NCBI GenBank assembly: GCA_000421005.1
Contig: ATWA01000003.1
Location: 1 to 64,000, forward strand
Direction of reading: 5' to 3'
Length of the DNA: 64,000 nt
Source: Clostridiales bacterium NK3B98
GTDB lineage: Bacteria > Bacillota > Clostridia > Oscillospirales > Oscillospiraceae
Shown here: piece by piece, positions 1 to 8,535 of the stretch
Layout of the letters: each line of letters begins with the position of its first letter
How positions within the stretch are numbered: the first letter of the stretch is position 1
The notes under the pieces: model-generated
What the model was told of the DNA's origin: nothing
The model's database searches: none
What the model saw: the letters and a program-made list of their open reading frames with translations, nothing else
Translations under genes and position numbers: made by a program

Positions 1-160
1 GGAAACACTGAATAAATCTCTCGGATGGATGAGCGAGGATGTTTTTTGTCAGCCGGGGATAAAAGACCGCAGGAATACCGACGTATTTCAAGGGATTTTA
101 GACCCGGATGGCGGAAAACAGACCGCTCAGACGCCGTAGCTTGATTTGTTCAGTGGTTCC
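1..160. repeat. MITE-like palindromic repeat
   Basis: Positions 1-18 and 143-160 are inverted repeats matching at 16 of 18 bases (GGAAACACTGAATAAATC against the reverse complement GGAACCACTGAACAAATC). Complementarity continues inward in patches (TGTTTT, CCGGG, TAAAA), so the whole element can fold into one long imperfect hairpin centred near 80. No reading frame of note lies inside. That is the architecture of a non-autonomous miniature inverted-repeat element. The left end coincides with the window edge, so its true border and any target duplication cannot be seen. Confidence 0.55.
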
Positions 161-230
161 TTAGTATAGCATACTTCCCTTTGCCGGAACATAGACTTTT
201 TCCATCCCATGAGAAAGGAATGAGGAAGCC

Positions 231-713
231 TTGTTGATCTGTGCCACCAAAATCCAATGGCGGGAGCTATCCGCTGCGGCGACGCTGATGGCTGCCTTTC
301 TGCTCTGTCTCTGGGGCGGACAGATGCAGGAGACCGCCTATGTGGCCTCCCTGTCCGCCCAGTCCCGCCAAGTCGCTCCGGAGGAATATCTGTCCTCGCT
401 GGGCTGGGAGTGTTCCGGTCAGCCGGAATGCGATCAGGTGCAGATGCCGGAGCAATTCGGAGACGCCTACGCCAGCTTTCTTCAATTGCAGCAGAAAGGC
501 GGGTTTGACTTGACCGGGTGTGCCGGGCAGGTGGTCACCCGGTACACCTTCCCCCTCGCCAACTACCCCTCGGAGGAAACCGGCATTGTGGCTGACGTGA
601 TGGTATTGGACGGGCGGATTGTAGGGGGAGAGATTCGTTCCCCGGCTTTGGATGGATTTATGGCGCCGCTGGTTGCCCGGGCAGATATGGTGAGCGGTGA
701 GGGGCAGGAATAG
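231..713 (+). CDS. DUF4830 domain-containing protein, membrane anchored
   Basis: A 160-residue protein with one N-terminal hydrophobic segment (about residues 12-28) and an outside domain that resembles the DUF4830 family of Clostridia: a GWECS-like strand, then QFGDAYASF, GFDLTGCAG, VVTRYTFPLANYP and a closing GGEIRSPALDGFM. The function of the family is not known. The start is TTG at 231, chosen because GAAAGGAATGAGG lies just upstream and no ATG fits. It is a single gene, convergent with the PHP gene and closed by the hairpin after 719. The N-terminal anchor predicts the outer face of the membrane. Confidence 0.75.
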   Translation: MLICATKIQWRELSAAATLMAAFLLCLWGGQMQETAYVASLSAQSRQVAPEEYLSSLGWECSGQPECDQVQMPEQFGDAYASFLQLQQKGGFDLTGCAGQVVTRYTFPLANYPSEETGIVADVMVLDGRIVGGEIRSPALDGFMAPLVARADMVSGEGQE

Positions 714-718
714 CGCAG

Positions 719-747
719 AACCGGCAGTTCGTCCACAACTGCCGGTT
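719..747. terminator. Hairpin between convergent genes
   Basis: A perfect 11-bp stem (AACCGGCAGTT, 7-base loop, AACTGCCGGTT) lies between the DUF4830 stop and the end of the PHP gene. It has no clear T-tract on either side, so it is a probable shared terminator rather than a textbook one. Confidence 0.6.
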
Positions 748-761
748 CCCTGTCTATGGGG

Positions 762-1637
762 TTATAGGATTCTCTCCATTCCCACCGCAGCCAGAAAGCG
801 CCGCATTCCCAGTGGGATGGGAGTGGAACCGTTCATTCCGGTGGTTCCCAGCTTCACTGTTTTGTTGCTGCCGTGGTAATCGCTGCCTGCGGTGACGTAC
901 AGGGCATATTGTTCCGCCAGCGTCAGCATTTCCTGAATCATTTCAGTGGAAAAGCCGGAATAATACGCCTCCACCCCTTGCAGTCCCATCTCCATCAGCC
1001 TGCTCAGCCGTTTTTCCATTTCCGTGCCTGCAATCCGCTGACTTCCGCTGCCAAAGCAGGGGTGTGCCAGCACCGGGATGCCCCCGGCGGCTAAAATACC
1101 GGAAATCGCCGTCTCCGGCAGAAGATATGCACTGTCCATGTGCAGTTGGTTGATATAGGTTTCAATTGCCTCTTCTTTGGTAGCGGCATAGCCGCAGCGC
1201 ACCATGAGATTGCCGATGTGGGGTTTGCCCGGGTTGTCCATTGAGAGCAGGCGTTGCAGTTCCGGTTCCGGAAAGGTAAAACCGAAGTGATGCCGAAGGA
1301 AGTCCAGACGAGCCACCACCTTTTCCATACGCAGGCTGTGGCTTCGCTTCACCAGTGATTGGATGCCGGGTGAATCAAGCTCATATCCGTAGGCGAGGAT
1401 GTGGTACTTGCCCTGCTTGTCCTTGCAGGAAAATTCCGCACCCGGGAGAAAGGCGGGGTCCCCCGGTTGCAGACAGCGCTGAATCATCTGGCAGCCCTTG
1501 ACTGCGTCATGGTCGGTGACAGAAAACAGGCGGATGCCTGACGTTCTGACTTTTGCCAGCAATTCCTCCGGTGTATCGCTGCCATCGGAGACGGTGGTAT
1601 GAAGGTGTAAGTCAAGGGGGCTTTGGGTTCTCATCAT
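762..1637 (-). CDS. PHP domain phosphoesterase (3',5'-nucleoside bisphosphate phosphatase-like)
   Basis: A metal-dependent phosphoesterase of the PHP superfamily, about 291 residues. The N-terminal motif LDLHLHTTVSDGSDTPEEL supplies the HxH metal ligands, VTDHDAV the next Asp/His ligands, PGAEFSC the glutamate, LAHPCF a conserved His and GSDYHGS the C-terminal D-x-H. Family members such as RNase AM/YciV act on nucleotide 3',5'-bisphosphates or RNA 5' ends; the substrate here cannot be read from sequence. The frame stays open further upstream, but AGGAG eight bases before the ATG at 1637 and the start of homology both fix this start. It stands alone, downstream of the tRNA-Arg terminator. Confidence 0.85.
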   Translation of the reverse strand: MMRTQSPLDLHLHTTVSDGSDTPEELLAKVRTSGIRLFSVTDHDAVKGCQMIQRCLQPGDPAFLPGAEFSCKDKQGKYHILAYGYELDSPGIQSLVKRSHSLRMEKVVARLDFLRHHFGFTFPEPELQRLLSMDNPGKPHIGNLMVRCGYAATKEEAIETYINQLHMDSAYLLPETAISGILAAGGIPVLAHPCFGSGSQRIAGTEMEKRLSRLMEMGLQGVEAYYSGFSTEMIQEMLTLAEQYALYVTAGSDYHGSNKTVKLGTTGMNGSTPIPLGMRRFLAAVGMERIL

Positions 1638-1716
1638 ATGCTTTGCTCCTTTGTCAGCGCTCGTCTCATGCACAGTGCGTTGGATTGCAATTCGAGTCTG
1701 CACTTCGCCTGTCGGA

Positions 1717-1814
1717 CGGCAGAAGGGACTCGTTTAATCGTGGTTTTCACGCCGTCCAGCCGGCGTGAACAACGCCCCACTGGGGCGTTGGATTGCACTT
1801 CGAGTCCCTTCTGC
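1717..1814. repeat. Inverted copies of the tRNA-Arg 3' end bounding a small palindromic element
   Basis: The 16-mer CGGCAGAAGGGACTCG, which is the 3' end of the tRNA-Arg gene at 1864-1879, is repeated exactly at 1717-1732. It recurs inverted as CGAGTCCCTTCTGC at 1801-1814. The 68 bases between hold two hairpins (ACGCC...GGCGT and AACGCCCC...GGGGCGTT). A related direct repeat, GCGTTGGATTGCA(A/C)TTCGAGTC, occurs at 1677-1698 and 1786-1807. This looks like a tRNA-associated miniature element or the scars of integration at the tRNA 3' end. Confidence 0.6.
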
Positions 1815-1819
1815 TAAAT

Positions 1820-1862
1820 ATGAAAATAGAGCGGGTTCCTTTGGAACCCGCTCTATTTTCAT
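1820..1862 (-). terminator. tRNA-Arg terminator
   Basis: A perfect 20-bp stem (ATGAAAATAGAGCGGGTTCC and its complement around a 3-base loop) begins directly at the tRNA 3' end. On the minus strand the descending arm ends in TATTTTCATATTT, giving a T-rich tail. Confidence 0.85.
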
Positions 1863-1935
1863 ACGGCAGAAGGGACTCGAACCCCCGACCTTTTGGTTCG
1901 TAGCCAAACACTCTATCCAACTGAGCTACTGCCGC
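1862..1935 (-). tRNA. tRNA-Arg (anticodon ACG)
   Basis: Read on the minus strand this is a 74-base cloverleaf: acceptor GCGGCAG with CTGCCGT (a G-U closes the end), D-arm GCTC/GAGT, anticodon stem TTTGG/CCAAA around loop CTACGAA (anticodon ACG, read as ICG in tRNA-Arg), a 5-base variable loop, and T-arm with TTCGAGT. The CCA end is not encoded. ACG is the usual arginine anticodon for CGU/CGC/CGA in bacteria. Confidence 0.95.
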
Positions 1936-1962
1936 ATACCGCAGCCTTCCGCTGACAGCTCA

Positions 1963-1968
1963 ATTATA
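1963..1968 (-). promoter_or_regulatory. -10 element upstream of tRNA-Arg
   Basis: TATAAT on the minus strand, 28 bases before the mature tRNA 5' end. The best upstream hexamer (TTGCAT, in the end of the HAD gene) is about 20 bases away, longer than ideal, so the -35 is uncertain. Confidence 0.5.
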
Positions 1969-1979
1969 CTAGCACAGTC

Positions 1980-2777
1980 TCACCGAGAATGCAAGTGTTT
2001 TTTTGCCATTTCCAGAAATTTTTTCAGCTCTGCCTCCACCGTCTGGCAGATCGGCCAATCTCCGGTATGGGCAAGGACACTCCCCGCCACGGCGAAGCCC
2101 TGTCCGGCCTGAGCCAGCATGGAGGCGTCGTTCAGGTTGTCGCCGAAAGCGGCTGTGTCCTCTGGAGCAACCCGCAGCAGCTTGCAGGCAGCCAGCAGAC
2201 CCTTGCCTTTGTCCGCCACGTTAAAATCCACCCAGTATTGACCGGAGCGGGCGGCCTTCACCTGATTGGATGCCCGATGGTCCGCCCAATGAAGCATCTG
2301 TTTCAGGTTACCCTGGGAGTAACAGGCAACCTTGATGACCTCCCCCTCCACTTTGTTGAGGTCGTCCACTGGCTTTACATGGTACTCTCTCTCTTCCAGC
2401 AGGGGCACCAGCGGGTTGGTCAGACCATAGACCCAGCACTCCCGGGCGGTCTCCAAAATCACATGGACATCCTCTATTTCAGCGGCTTCTCTTGCAATGG
2501 CAAGCGCCTCCTGCTGGGGCAGAGGGTCTTGAAAGAGCAGCTCCTCCCCCCGCAGCAGCGCCCCGCCGTTGAGGGCGAGAATCAAAGGCGGCGTTCTCAG
2601 CACCGAGAACACCCGGCGCAAGCTGTCCGCCTGTCGTCCCGAAGAGACGATCAGGGGAATGCCCAGCTCCGCCAGTTCATCCAACACGGCAACCAGAGAG
2701 AGAGGAAGTGTGCTCTCCCCCTCCGGCACCAGCGTACCGTCCAGATCGGAAAAGATCAGCTTTGGCAGTTTGTTCAT
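1980..2777 (-). CDS. HAD superfamily hydrolase, Cof-type (IIB)
   Basis: 265 residues with the four HAD motifs: I FSDLDGTLVP (nucleophile Asp and acid Asp), II SSGRQ, III a lysine in the KGLL segment, and IV FGDNLNDASML. The alpha/beta cap between motifs II and III is typical of subclass IIB (Cof/YbiV/YidA), which dephosphorylate small phosphorylated metabolites such as sugar phosphates or FMN/PLP. The real substrate is unknown. Its ATG overlaps the ftsK stop (ATGA at 2774-2777), so it is translationally coupled to ftsK and is the last gene of the long minus-strand run. Confidence 0.85.
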   Translation of the reverse strand: MNKLPKLIFSDLDGTLVPEGESTLPLSLVAVLDELAELGIPLIVSSGRQADSLRRVFSVLRTPPLILALNGGALLRGEELLFQDPLPQQEALAIAREAAEIEDVHVILETARECWVYGLTNPLVPLLEEREYHVKPVDDLNKVEGEVIKVACYSQGNLKQMLHWADHRASNQVKAARSGQYWVDFNVADKGKGLLAACKLLRVAPEDTAAFGDNLNDASMLAQAGQGFAVAGSVLAHTGDWPICQTVEAELKKFLEMAKKHLHSR

Positions 2778-5554
2778 CCGTCCACCTCAAAGGGAGGCAT
2801 ATCCACATCCTCCGCCGTCATCGCTTCCCGGTCGGCTTCCTCGCTCATGACCTTTGCCCGGTCCAGATCGGTAAGGCTGCCGCCCTGCATTTTCAGCTCG
2901 TGCCACTGTTCCTTGGAGAGCAGCACCTTTCTGGGCTTGCTGCCCTCAAAGGGGCCAACCACGCCCAGCTCTTCCATCTGATCCACCAGCCGGGCAGCCC
3001 GGGAATAACCCAGCTTCAGCTTTCGCTGCAAGGAGGACACCGACGCCATGCCCGTCTCCACCACAATGTCGATGGCGGCGTTCATCATGGGGTCGCCGTC
3101 GTCCGGTGTGGGACCCACAGAAGCAGGCGCAGCAGAATCGTCGAAGGTGCTGTCCGGAAGAGTGGGCAGCGTGGATCCGCCCTTTTTGCCGGACTTTCCG
3201 GCATTTTCGGCGTTTTGCTCCACTTCCTGCATAATATCGTCGTCGTAGTTGCTCTCCGAGTTCTCCTTGACGAATTGAATCACATCCGCCACTTCCTTGT
3301 CGGAGATAAAGCAACCCTGCACACGGGTGGGGCGTTTGGCGCCTACCGGGTTGTACAGCATATCGCCGTAGCCCAGCAGCTTTTCCGCACCCTGTTGATC
3401 CAAAATGATGCGGGACTCCATACCGGAGGAAACGGTGAGGGCCACCCGGGAGGGAATGTTCGCCTTCATCAGACCGGTAATCACGTCGGAGGAGGGGCGC
3501 TGGGTGGCAATAATCAGGTGCATTCCCGCGGCACGCCCCATCTGCGCCAGCCGGCAGATGGATTCCTCCACCTCCTTGGAGGCAACCAGCATCAGGTCTG
3601 CCAGCTCGTCGATGATGACCACAATGCGGGGCATGGGCTGCTCATCCGTGTCCGGGTCGGCACGCACCTGAGCGTTGTAGCTCTCCAGCTCCCGCACATG
3701 GCGCTCGGCAAAGATGCGGTAGCGTTTCAGCATCTCCGTCACCGCCCATTGCAGGGCACCCGCCGCCTTTTTGGGGTCGGTCACCACCGGAATGAGCAGA
3801 TGGGGAATGCCGTTGTAGCCCTCAAACTCCACGATTTTGGGGTCAATCATAATCAACCGCACATCGTCCGGGCTGGAACGGTAGAGCAGGGAGATGACAA
3901 TGGAATTGGTACACACTGACTTACCGGAGCCGGTGGTGCCTGCGATCAGCATATGGGGCAGATTGGCAATGTTTCCCACCACCACTCTGCCGGCGATGTC
4001 CTTGCCCAGTGCAAATGCCACCGGGGACTTGTGGTGCTGGAACGCCTCAGAGCTGAGCACATCCCGGATGGGCACCTTGGTGGCCTTTCGGTTGGGGATT
4101 TCCACCCCCACCACCTGACTTTTGCCGGGAATGGGGGCAATACGCACCTTTTCCACACCAAGGCTGACGGTGATGTCATCCGCCATGCCGGTGACCTTGC
4201 TCAGCTTGACGCCCCGCCCCAGCTCCAACTCATACTGGGTCACCGTGGGGCCGCGGATCTCTCCGATCACATGGGCATCAATGCTGAACGCCTCAAAGGT
4301 GTCGTCCAGCCGCTCAGTGACCTCCGCAATCTCCTTGCGGGCATCCTCTTTGGATTTGGCGGAGGGGGGCAGCAGATCCAGCGGCGGGTGTACATACTCC
4401 ACCTTCCGGGCAAGCTGCTCGTCCAGCGCCTGTGCCACATTCTCCTGAGGCTGTTCCTGCTCAGGCGCTTTTTCCTTCTGCTCCGGCTGTGCCGCAGCAA
4501 TCGCTTCCGGCTCCAGAGGAACCGGCTCCGGTGGCGGTGTCTTTTTGGTGCTTCTCTCCCCGGTTCGTTCCAGCGGCACAGGGGGCTCCGCCCTCGGCGG
4601 CTGAACCTGATACCGCTCTCCCTTTCCGAAGATGCTCTGCAAGCTTTCCGGGTCTGCCCCTTCTCTCGGCTCCTCTACGGCGGGAGGGGCGGGAACATTT
4701 TCTGTATCCATGCGCTTGCCGCGCCGTTCCTTCTTCTTTTTCAGCGGCAGGGCAACCGGTTCAGGCCACTGCTCACGGGGCAGCTCCTCCTCCGGCTCGT
4801 CGGCAAACAGGTCGATCTGTGATTTTCTCTGTCGGCGCAGGGGCAGGGGAGCCAGAGGGGCGGGTTCCAAAGGCGGTTCATCCTCCTCATCCTCCAGCCG
4901 CTCCTCTTCCTCTTTCATCGCCGTTAAACGCTCCCTCTCCGCCTGACGAATGCGGACAGCAAACCGCAGCAGGTCTGTGGGCGTGGTTCGGGTCAGGATC
5001 ATAACAGAAACGACCCCAAGCACAATCAGAATCAGCACCGTACCCAGCACGCTGAACAGCAGGGTCAAGCCATTGGCGATCAGACCGCCCAGCACACCGC
5101 CGCAGCGCATCTCCACACCTCTGTCCCAGAGGTCTCTCACCATGCTCCCATCCACCACAGTAGTGGCAGGGCAGAGAATGGCATGGAGGAAGGCACCCAG
5201 CAGCACAGGGCTGGTCAGGGCGGCGGTAGTGCGAAGGCGCACCGGCATTCCTCCATGAAAAATGAGGATGACGCTGGCCCAGAGCAGCAGCGGCGGCGCA
5301 GCCCAATAGCCGAAGCCCACCAGCCCCCGGATGGTATTCACCAGCAGGTCGATGGCAATGGCGTGTATGTCGAAATAGCCGAAGGCAGAGAACACCGCCA
5401 GCGCAAAACAGATGCAGCCCAGTATCTGCCGGGGACGGTAGTCCGCCCGCCGGGGGACAGGCTTGCTCCCTGTTTTGGCAGCCGGCTTTCTGGTTTTGGA
5501 CTGAGACGTTCGGTTGGTATTGGATTTTGTTGTTTTTTTCTTGGTTGTAGCCAT
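2774..5554 (-). CDS. ftsK: DNA translocase FtsK/SpoIIIE
   Basis: About 926 residues. A basic N-terminus (MATTKKKTTKSNTN...) is followed by four to five membrane spans (roughly residues 35-190), a long charged, proline-rich linker, then the motor: Walker A GTTGSGKS, Walker B VVIIDELADLM, the ATQRPS segment, and a C-terminal winged-helix gamma domain (QRKLKLGYSRAARLVDQME) that reads KOPS/SRS DNA sites. The hexamer pumps chromosomal DNA through the septum at division and, in spore formers, into the forespore. An upstream in-frame GTG (5593) is possible, but the ATG at 5554 has AAAGGAAA and fits the family. Downstream of uppP, coupled to the HAD gene. Confidence 0.95.
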   Translation of the reverse strand: MATTKKKTTKSNTNRTSQSKTRKPAAKTGSKPVPRRADYRPRQILGCICFALAVFSAFGYFDIHAIAIDLLVNTIRGLVGFGYWAAPPLLLWASVILIFHGGMPVRLRTTAALTSPVLLGAFLHAILCPATTVVDGSMVRDLWDRGVEMRCGGVLGGLIANGLTLLFSVLGTVLILIVLGVVSVMILTRTTPTDLLRFAVRIRQAERERLTAMKEEEERLEDEEDEPPLEPAPLAPLPLRRQRKSQIDLFADEPEEELPREQWPEPVALPLKKKKERRGKRMDTENVPAPPAVEEPREGADPESLQSIFGKGERYQVQPPRAEPPVPLERTGERSTKKTPPPEPVPLEPEAIAAAQPEQKEKAPEQEQPQENVAQALDEQLARKVEYVHPPLDLLPPSAKSKEDARKEIAEVTERLDDTFEAFSIDAHVIGEIRGPTVTQYELELGRGVKLSKVTGMADDITVSLGVEKVRIAPIPGKSQVVGVEIPNRKATKVPIRDVLSSEAFQHHKSPVAFALGKDIAGRVVVGNIANLPHMLIAGTTGSGKSVCTNSIVISLLYRSSPDDVRLIMIDPKIVEFEGYNGIPHLLIPVVTDPKKAAGALQWAVTEMLKRYRIFAERHVRELESYNAQVRADPDTDEQPMPRIVVIIDELADLMLVASKEVEESICRLAQMGRAAGMHLIIATQRPSSDVITGLMKANIPSRVALTVSSGMESRIILDQQGAEKLLGYGDMLYNPVGAKRPTRVQGCFISDKEVADVIQFVKENSESNYDDDIMQEVEQNAENAGKSGKKGGSTLPTLPDSTFDDSAAPASVGPTPDDGDPMMNAAIDIVVETGMASVSSLQRKLKLGYSRAARLVDQMEELGVVGPFEGSKPRKVLLSKEQWHELKMQGGSLTDLDRAKVMSEEADREAMTAEDVDMPPFEVDG

Positions 5555-5609
5555 TGATGCGACGTTTCCTTTCGTTTCGGGGAAACACCCCACGCCGGCA
5601 GTGCCGGCA

Positions 5610-6467
5610 TCAGCGGTTCAGCAGCATAAAGATGCCGGAGAGCACCAGCGTGATGATACCGGCACCCCAGCAATACCATGCGAACATACCGAACTTGCCC
5701 CGGGCAGACATGCGGTTGATGACGCCGATGGCGGCATAGCCGGACATGGCAGCCACGCACACGCCCACGATGTAAACCGGCATCAGACCCAGATCAATCC
5801 CCGCCTTGGCAGCATCCACCAGACTGAGCAGATTTGCCCCCAGCACAGCAGGCAGGCTGAGCAGGAAGGAGAAGCGCACGGCGAATTTCCGATCCAGTCC
5901 CCGGGTAAGCCCTGCGGAGATGGTAGAGCCGGAGCGGGACAGACCGGGCACCACCGCCACCGCCTGCGCCAGACCGATGAGCAGCGCATCCACCAGCGTC
6001 ACCGATCGCACACCCTTGCGTCCCCGTCCAATTTGGTCAGAGAAGTAGAGCAGGGCTCCGGTCACCAGCAGGGCAAAGCCGATGAAGACCGTATTGCTGT
6101 ACAGTCCCTCCACCTTGCTCTTCACCGGCAGCACCAGCAGCAGGGGCAGCGTACCCACAATAATGAGCAGAATCAGCCGCCGAAGATCCATCGCCTCCAC
6201 GGTGGGGCGTGTGGAGCGCTTTCCCGCCAGCTCCTGACACATCTGGATAAATTCCAGCACCATGCCCCGGATGTCTTCCCAATAATAGATTACCACAGCG
6301 ATGAGAGTGCCCAAATGCAGCAGCACGTCAAAGAACAGATTGCTCTGCTCCGCTGTCTGAAGCCCGAAGAAGTTCTGGAACAGCGAGAGGTGTCCTGAAC
6401 TGGAGATGGGCAGGAATTCAGCCAATCCCTGAATCAGTCCCAAAAGAATCGCATTGAAAAAGGTCAT
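5610..6467 (-). CDS. uppP: Undecaprenyl-diphosphate phosphatase UppP/BacA
   Basis: A 285-residue polytopic membrane protein that removes a phosphate from undecaprenyl diphosphate, recycling the lipid carrier for peptidoglycan and other cell-surface polymers; overexpression confers bacitracin tolerance. The two signature motifs are present: GLAEFLPISSSGHL near the N-terminus and PGLSRSGSTI near residue 160. Eight or so hydrophobic segments fit the BacA fold, and length is normal (about 270-285). AAAAGGAGG precedes the ATG. It sits between the CoaE/aminopeptidase gene and ftsK in the same direction. Confidence 0.95.
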   Translation of the reverse strand: MTFFNAILLGLIQGLAEFLPISSSGHLSLFQNFFGLQTAEQSNLFFDVLLHLGTLIAVVIYYWEDIRGMVLEFIQMCQELAGKRSTRPTVEAMDLRRLILLIIVGTLPLLLVLPVKSKVEGLYSNTVFIGFALLVTGALLYFSDQIGRGRKGVRSVTLVDALLIGLAQAVAVVPGLSRSGSTISAGLTRGLDRKFAVRFSFLLSLPAVLGANLLSLVDAAKAGIDLGLMPVYIVGVCVAAMSGYAAIGVINRMSARGKFGMFAWYCWGAGIITLVLSGIFMLLNR

Positions 6468-6543
6468 TGTTTTGCCTCCTTTTCCCTGAACGGTGGAGCA
6501 TATTTCATCCGCAATTTATCCTTGCAGAGGAAATCCATGGATA

Positions 6544-8535
6544 TTACCGGGCGAATACCGCCTTCATGGCACGGTAGGTCATATAGCAGTCCAGCTTGGA
6601 GGTCACTTCATAGGGGGAGTGCATGGCCAGAACCGGGGTGCCTGCATCCAGCGTGTCGATATTGCGGTTGGCCATATACAGGGCAACCGTGCCGCCGCCG
6701 CCTTCGTCCACCTTGCCCAGCTCTGCCATCTGCCACTGTACGCCGTCGGCATTCAAAGCAGCCCGGACATGGGCAACCAGCTCTGCCGTAGCGTCAGAGG
6801 AACCGCTCTTGCCCCGGGAGCCGGTGTACTTGCAAAGACCCACGCCCCGGTTCAGATAGGCGGCGTTGTTTTTCTCATAGACCTCGGCAAAGTTGGGGTC
6901 GTAGGCAGCGGTCACGTCGGCAGAGAGGCAGAAGGAGTGGGCGAAGCAATCCTTCAGAGACACCCCCTGAATATCGCACAGCTGCTCCATGAAGCAGTCA
7001 AAGGCGTGGGACTGCATTCCCGTCACGCCCATGGAGCCGATTTCCTCCTTGTCTGCCAGCATACACACGGCGGTTCTGCGGGGCTTTGCCTCCAGCACCG
7101 CCCGAAGGGCAGCGTAGCCGCACACCCGGTCATCCTGACCGTAAGCGCCAATCATGGAGCGGTCAAGACCCACATCCTTTGCCTCAAAGGCAGGAATGGC
7201 CATCAGCTCGGCAGAGATCAGGTCTTCCTCCACGATGCCGTACTTCTCGTTGAGGATGGACAGCACTGCCAGCTTTACCCGGTCAGAGCCGTCGTCATCA
7301 GGATAGGGCTTAGACCCGGCCAGCAGGTTGAGCTGCTCACCCTCAATGCCCTGAAACAGGGGCTTATGGGACTGCTTGTCGCCCAGATGGGGCAGCAGGT
7401 CGGGAATGGTGAGCACCGGGTCACCCGGCTCCTTACCCACAGAGACCTTGACCCGCTCCCCGTTCTCCTTCACCACAACGCCCACCAGCTCCAGCGGGAT
7501 GGACACCCACTGATACTTGCGGATGCCGCCGTAGTAATGGGTTTTCAGGGTGCAAAGGCCGCTGTTCTCGTCCAGAGGGCTGGGTTTCAGGTCCAGACGG
7601 GGGGAGTCGATGTGGGCAGCGCCAATGACAGCGCCCTTGTCCAGCTTTTCCTCCCCCATGACAGCCAGCATAATGCTCTTGCCCCGGTTGTTGTAGTAGA
7701 CCTTATCTCCCGCCTTCAGGCTCTGTCCGGGAACAAAGGCGGTAAAGCCGTTGGCTTCCGCCAGCTTGACCGCTTCCTCCACGCACAAGCGCTCGGTGCG
7801 CCCTGCGTTGAGGAACCGCTTGTAGTCCTCACAGTATGCCTCCAGCTCTTTCCGCTCGTTCTCGTTCAGCTTCTCCCAGCCGTCCTTCCGGTCGGCCAGC
7901 AGACGCTCTCTCAGTTCCTTTGCATCGCTCATGGTGTTATCCTCCTGTGTATGTAATATATGGGAAAAGAGGGTCAGACATTTCTCCCGAAACGCCTCCT
8001 CAGTGCTGTCGTTGTTCAGGGTATGCCCGCAGCGCGCGGAGAACCACACCCCCGGTTTTTGCGCTGCCACCCGGGCAGCGGCGTAGCTGCGGTCGATGCC
8101 CTCCCGGGCCATAATGCGGGAAATCCGCTCCTCCTCCGGGGCGATGACCGCCACCGTCTCCTGGCACAGTGCTGCGGCGCCGGACTCCAAAAGGGCGACG
8201 GCGTCAATGGCGGCGCCCATGTATCCCGCCTGCTCCGCCCGGGCAATGCGGACCTTCAGCTCGTCCAGAATGGCGGCGTGGGTAATGTCATTTAAATCTT
8301 TCAGGGCTGCTTTGTCCTGCCAGACCAGCGTACCCAGCGCTTTCCGGTTCAGCCGTCCGTTTTCGTATGCCTGGGGAAAACGCCGGGAGAGGCGGGCGTT
8401 CAGGGCTTCATCCCGGTCCAGCAGGTCGTGATAAACTGCGTCGCAGTCCAGCACCAGCACGCCCAGCGACTCCAATGCTTTCAGTGCGGTGGTCTTTCCC
8501 GCCCCGGTGGGACCGGTGATGCCGATGATTTTCAT
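6544..8535 (-). CDS. coaE: Dephospho-CoA kinase fused in frame to M18 aminopeptidase
   Basis: A single open frame of 663 residues. Residues 1-201 are dephospho-CoA kinase (last step of CoA synthesis): P-loop GPTGAGKTT, DCDAVYHDLL, ending after a complete CoaE-length domain. Residue 202 onward is a full 462-residue M18 zinc aminopeptidase with metal ligands in GAAHIDSPRLDLKP, ADKEEIGSMG and AMHSPYE. There is no stop between them. An AGGAGG eight bases before the internal ATG at 7932 suggests that the peptidase is also, or only, made by itself. The CoaE ATG overlaps the tsaC stop (8532-8535). Either a real fusion or a lost stop codon. Confidence 0.85.
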   Translation of the reverse strand: MKIIGITGPTGAGKTTALKALESLGVLVLDCDAVYHDLLDRDEALNARLSRRFPQAYENGRLNRKALGTLVWQDKAALKDLNDITHAAILDELKVRIARAEQAGYMGAAIDAVALLESGAAALCQETVAVIAPEEERISRIMAREGIDRSYAAARVAAQKPGVWFSARCGHTLNNDSTEEAFREKCLTLFSHILHTQEDNTMSDAKELRERLLADRKDGWEKLNENERKELEAYCEDYKRFLNAGRTERLCVEEAVKLAEANGFTAFVPGQSLKAGDKVYYNNRGKSIMLAVMGEEKLDKGAVIGAAHIDSPRLDLKPSPLDENSGLCTLKTHYYGGIRKYQWVSIPLELVGVVVKENGERVKVSVGKEPGDPVLTIPDLLPHLGDKQSHKPLFQGIEGEQLNLLAGSKPYPDDDGSDRVKLAVLSILNEKYGIVEEDLISAELMAIPAFEAKDVGLDRSMIGAYGQDDRVCGYAALRAVLEAKPRRTAVCMLADKEEIGSMGVTGMQSHAFDCFMEQLCDIQGVSLKDCFAHSFCLSADVTAAYDPNFAEVYEKNNAAYLNRGVGLCKYTGSRGKSGSSDATAELVAHVRAALNADGVQWQMAELGKVDEGGGGTVALYMANRNIDTLDAGTPVLAMHSPYEVTSKLDCYMTYRAMKAVFAR
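7932..7946 (-). promoter_or_regulatory. Internal ribosome site and ATG for the M18 aminopeptidase
   Basis: AGGAGG (7941-7946 on the minus strand), an 8-base spacer, then ATG at 7932. In the long frame these bases encode Gln-Glu-Asp-Asn-Thr-Met. This site allows independent translation of a 462-residue aminopeptidase, the normal family length. Confidence 0.75.
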
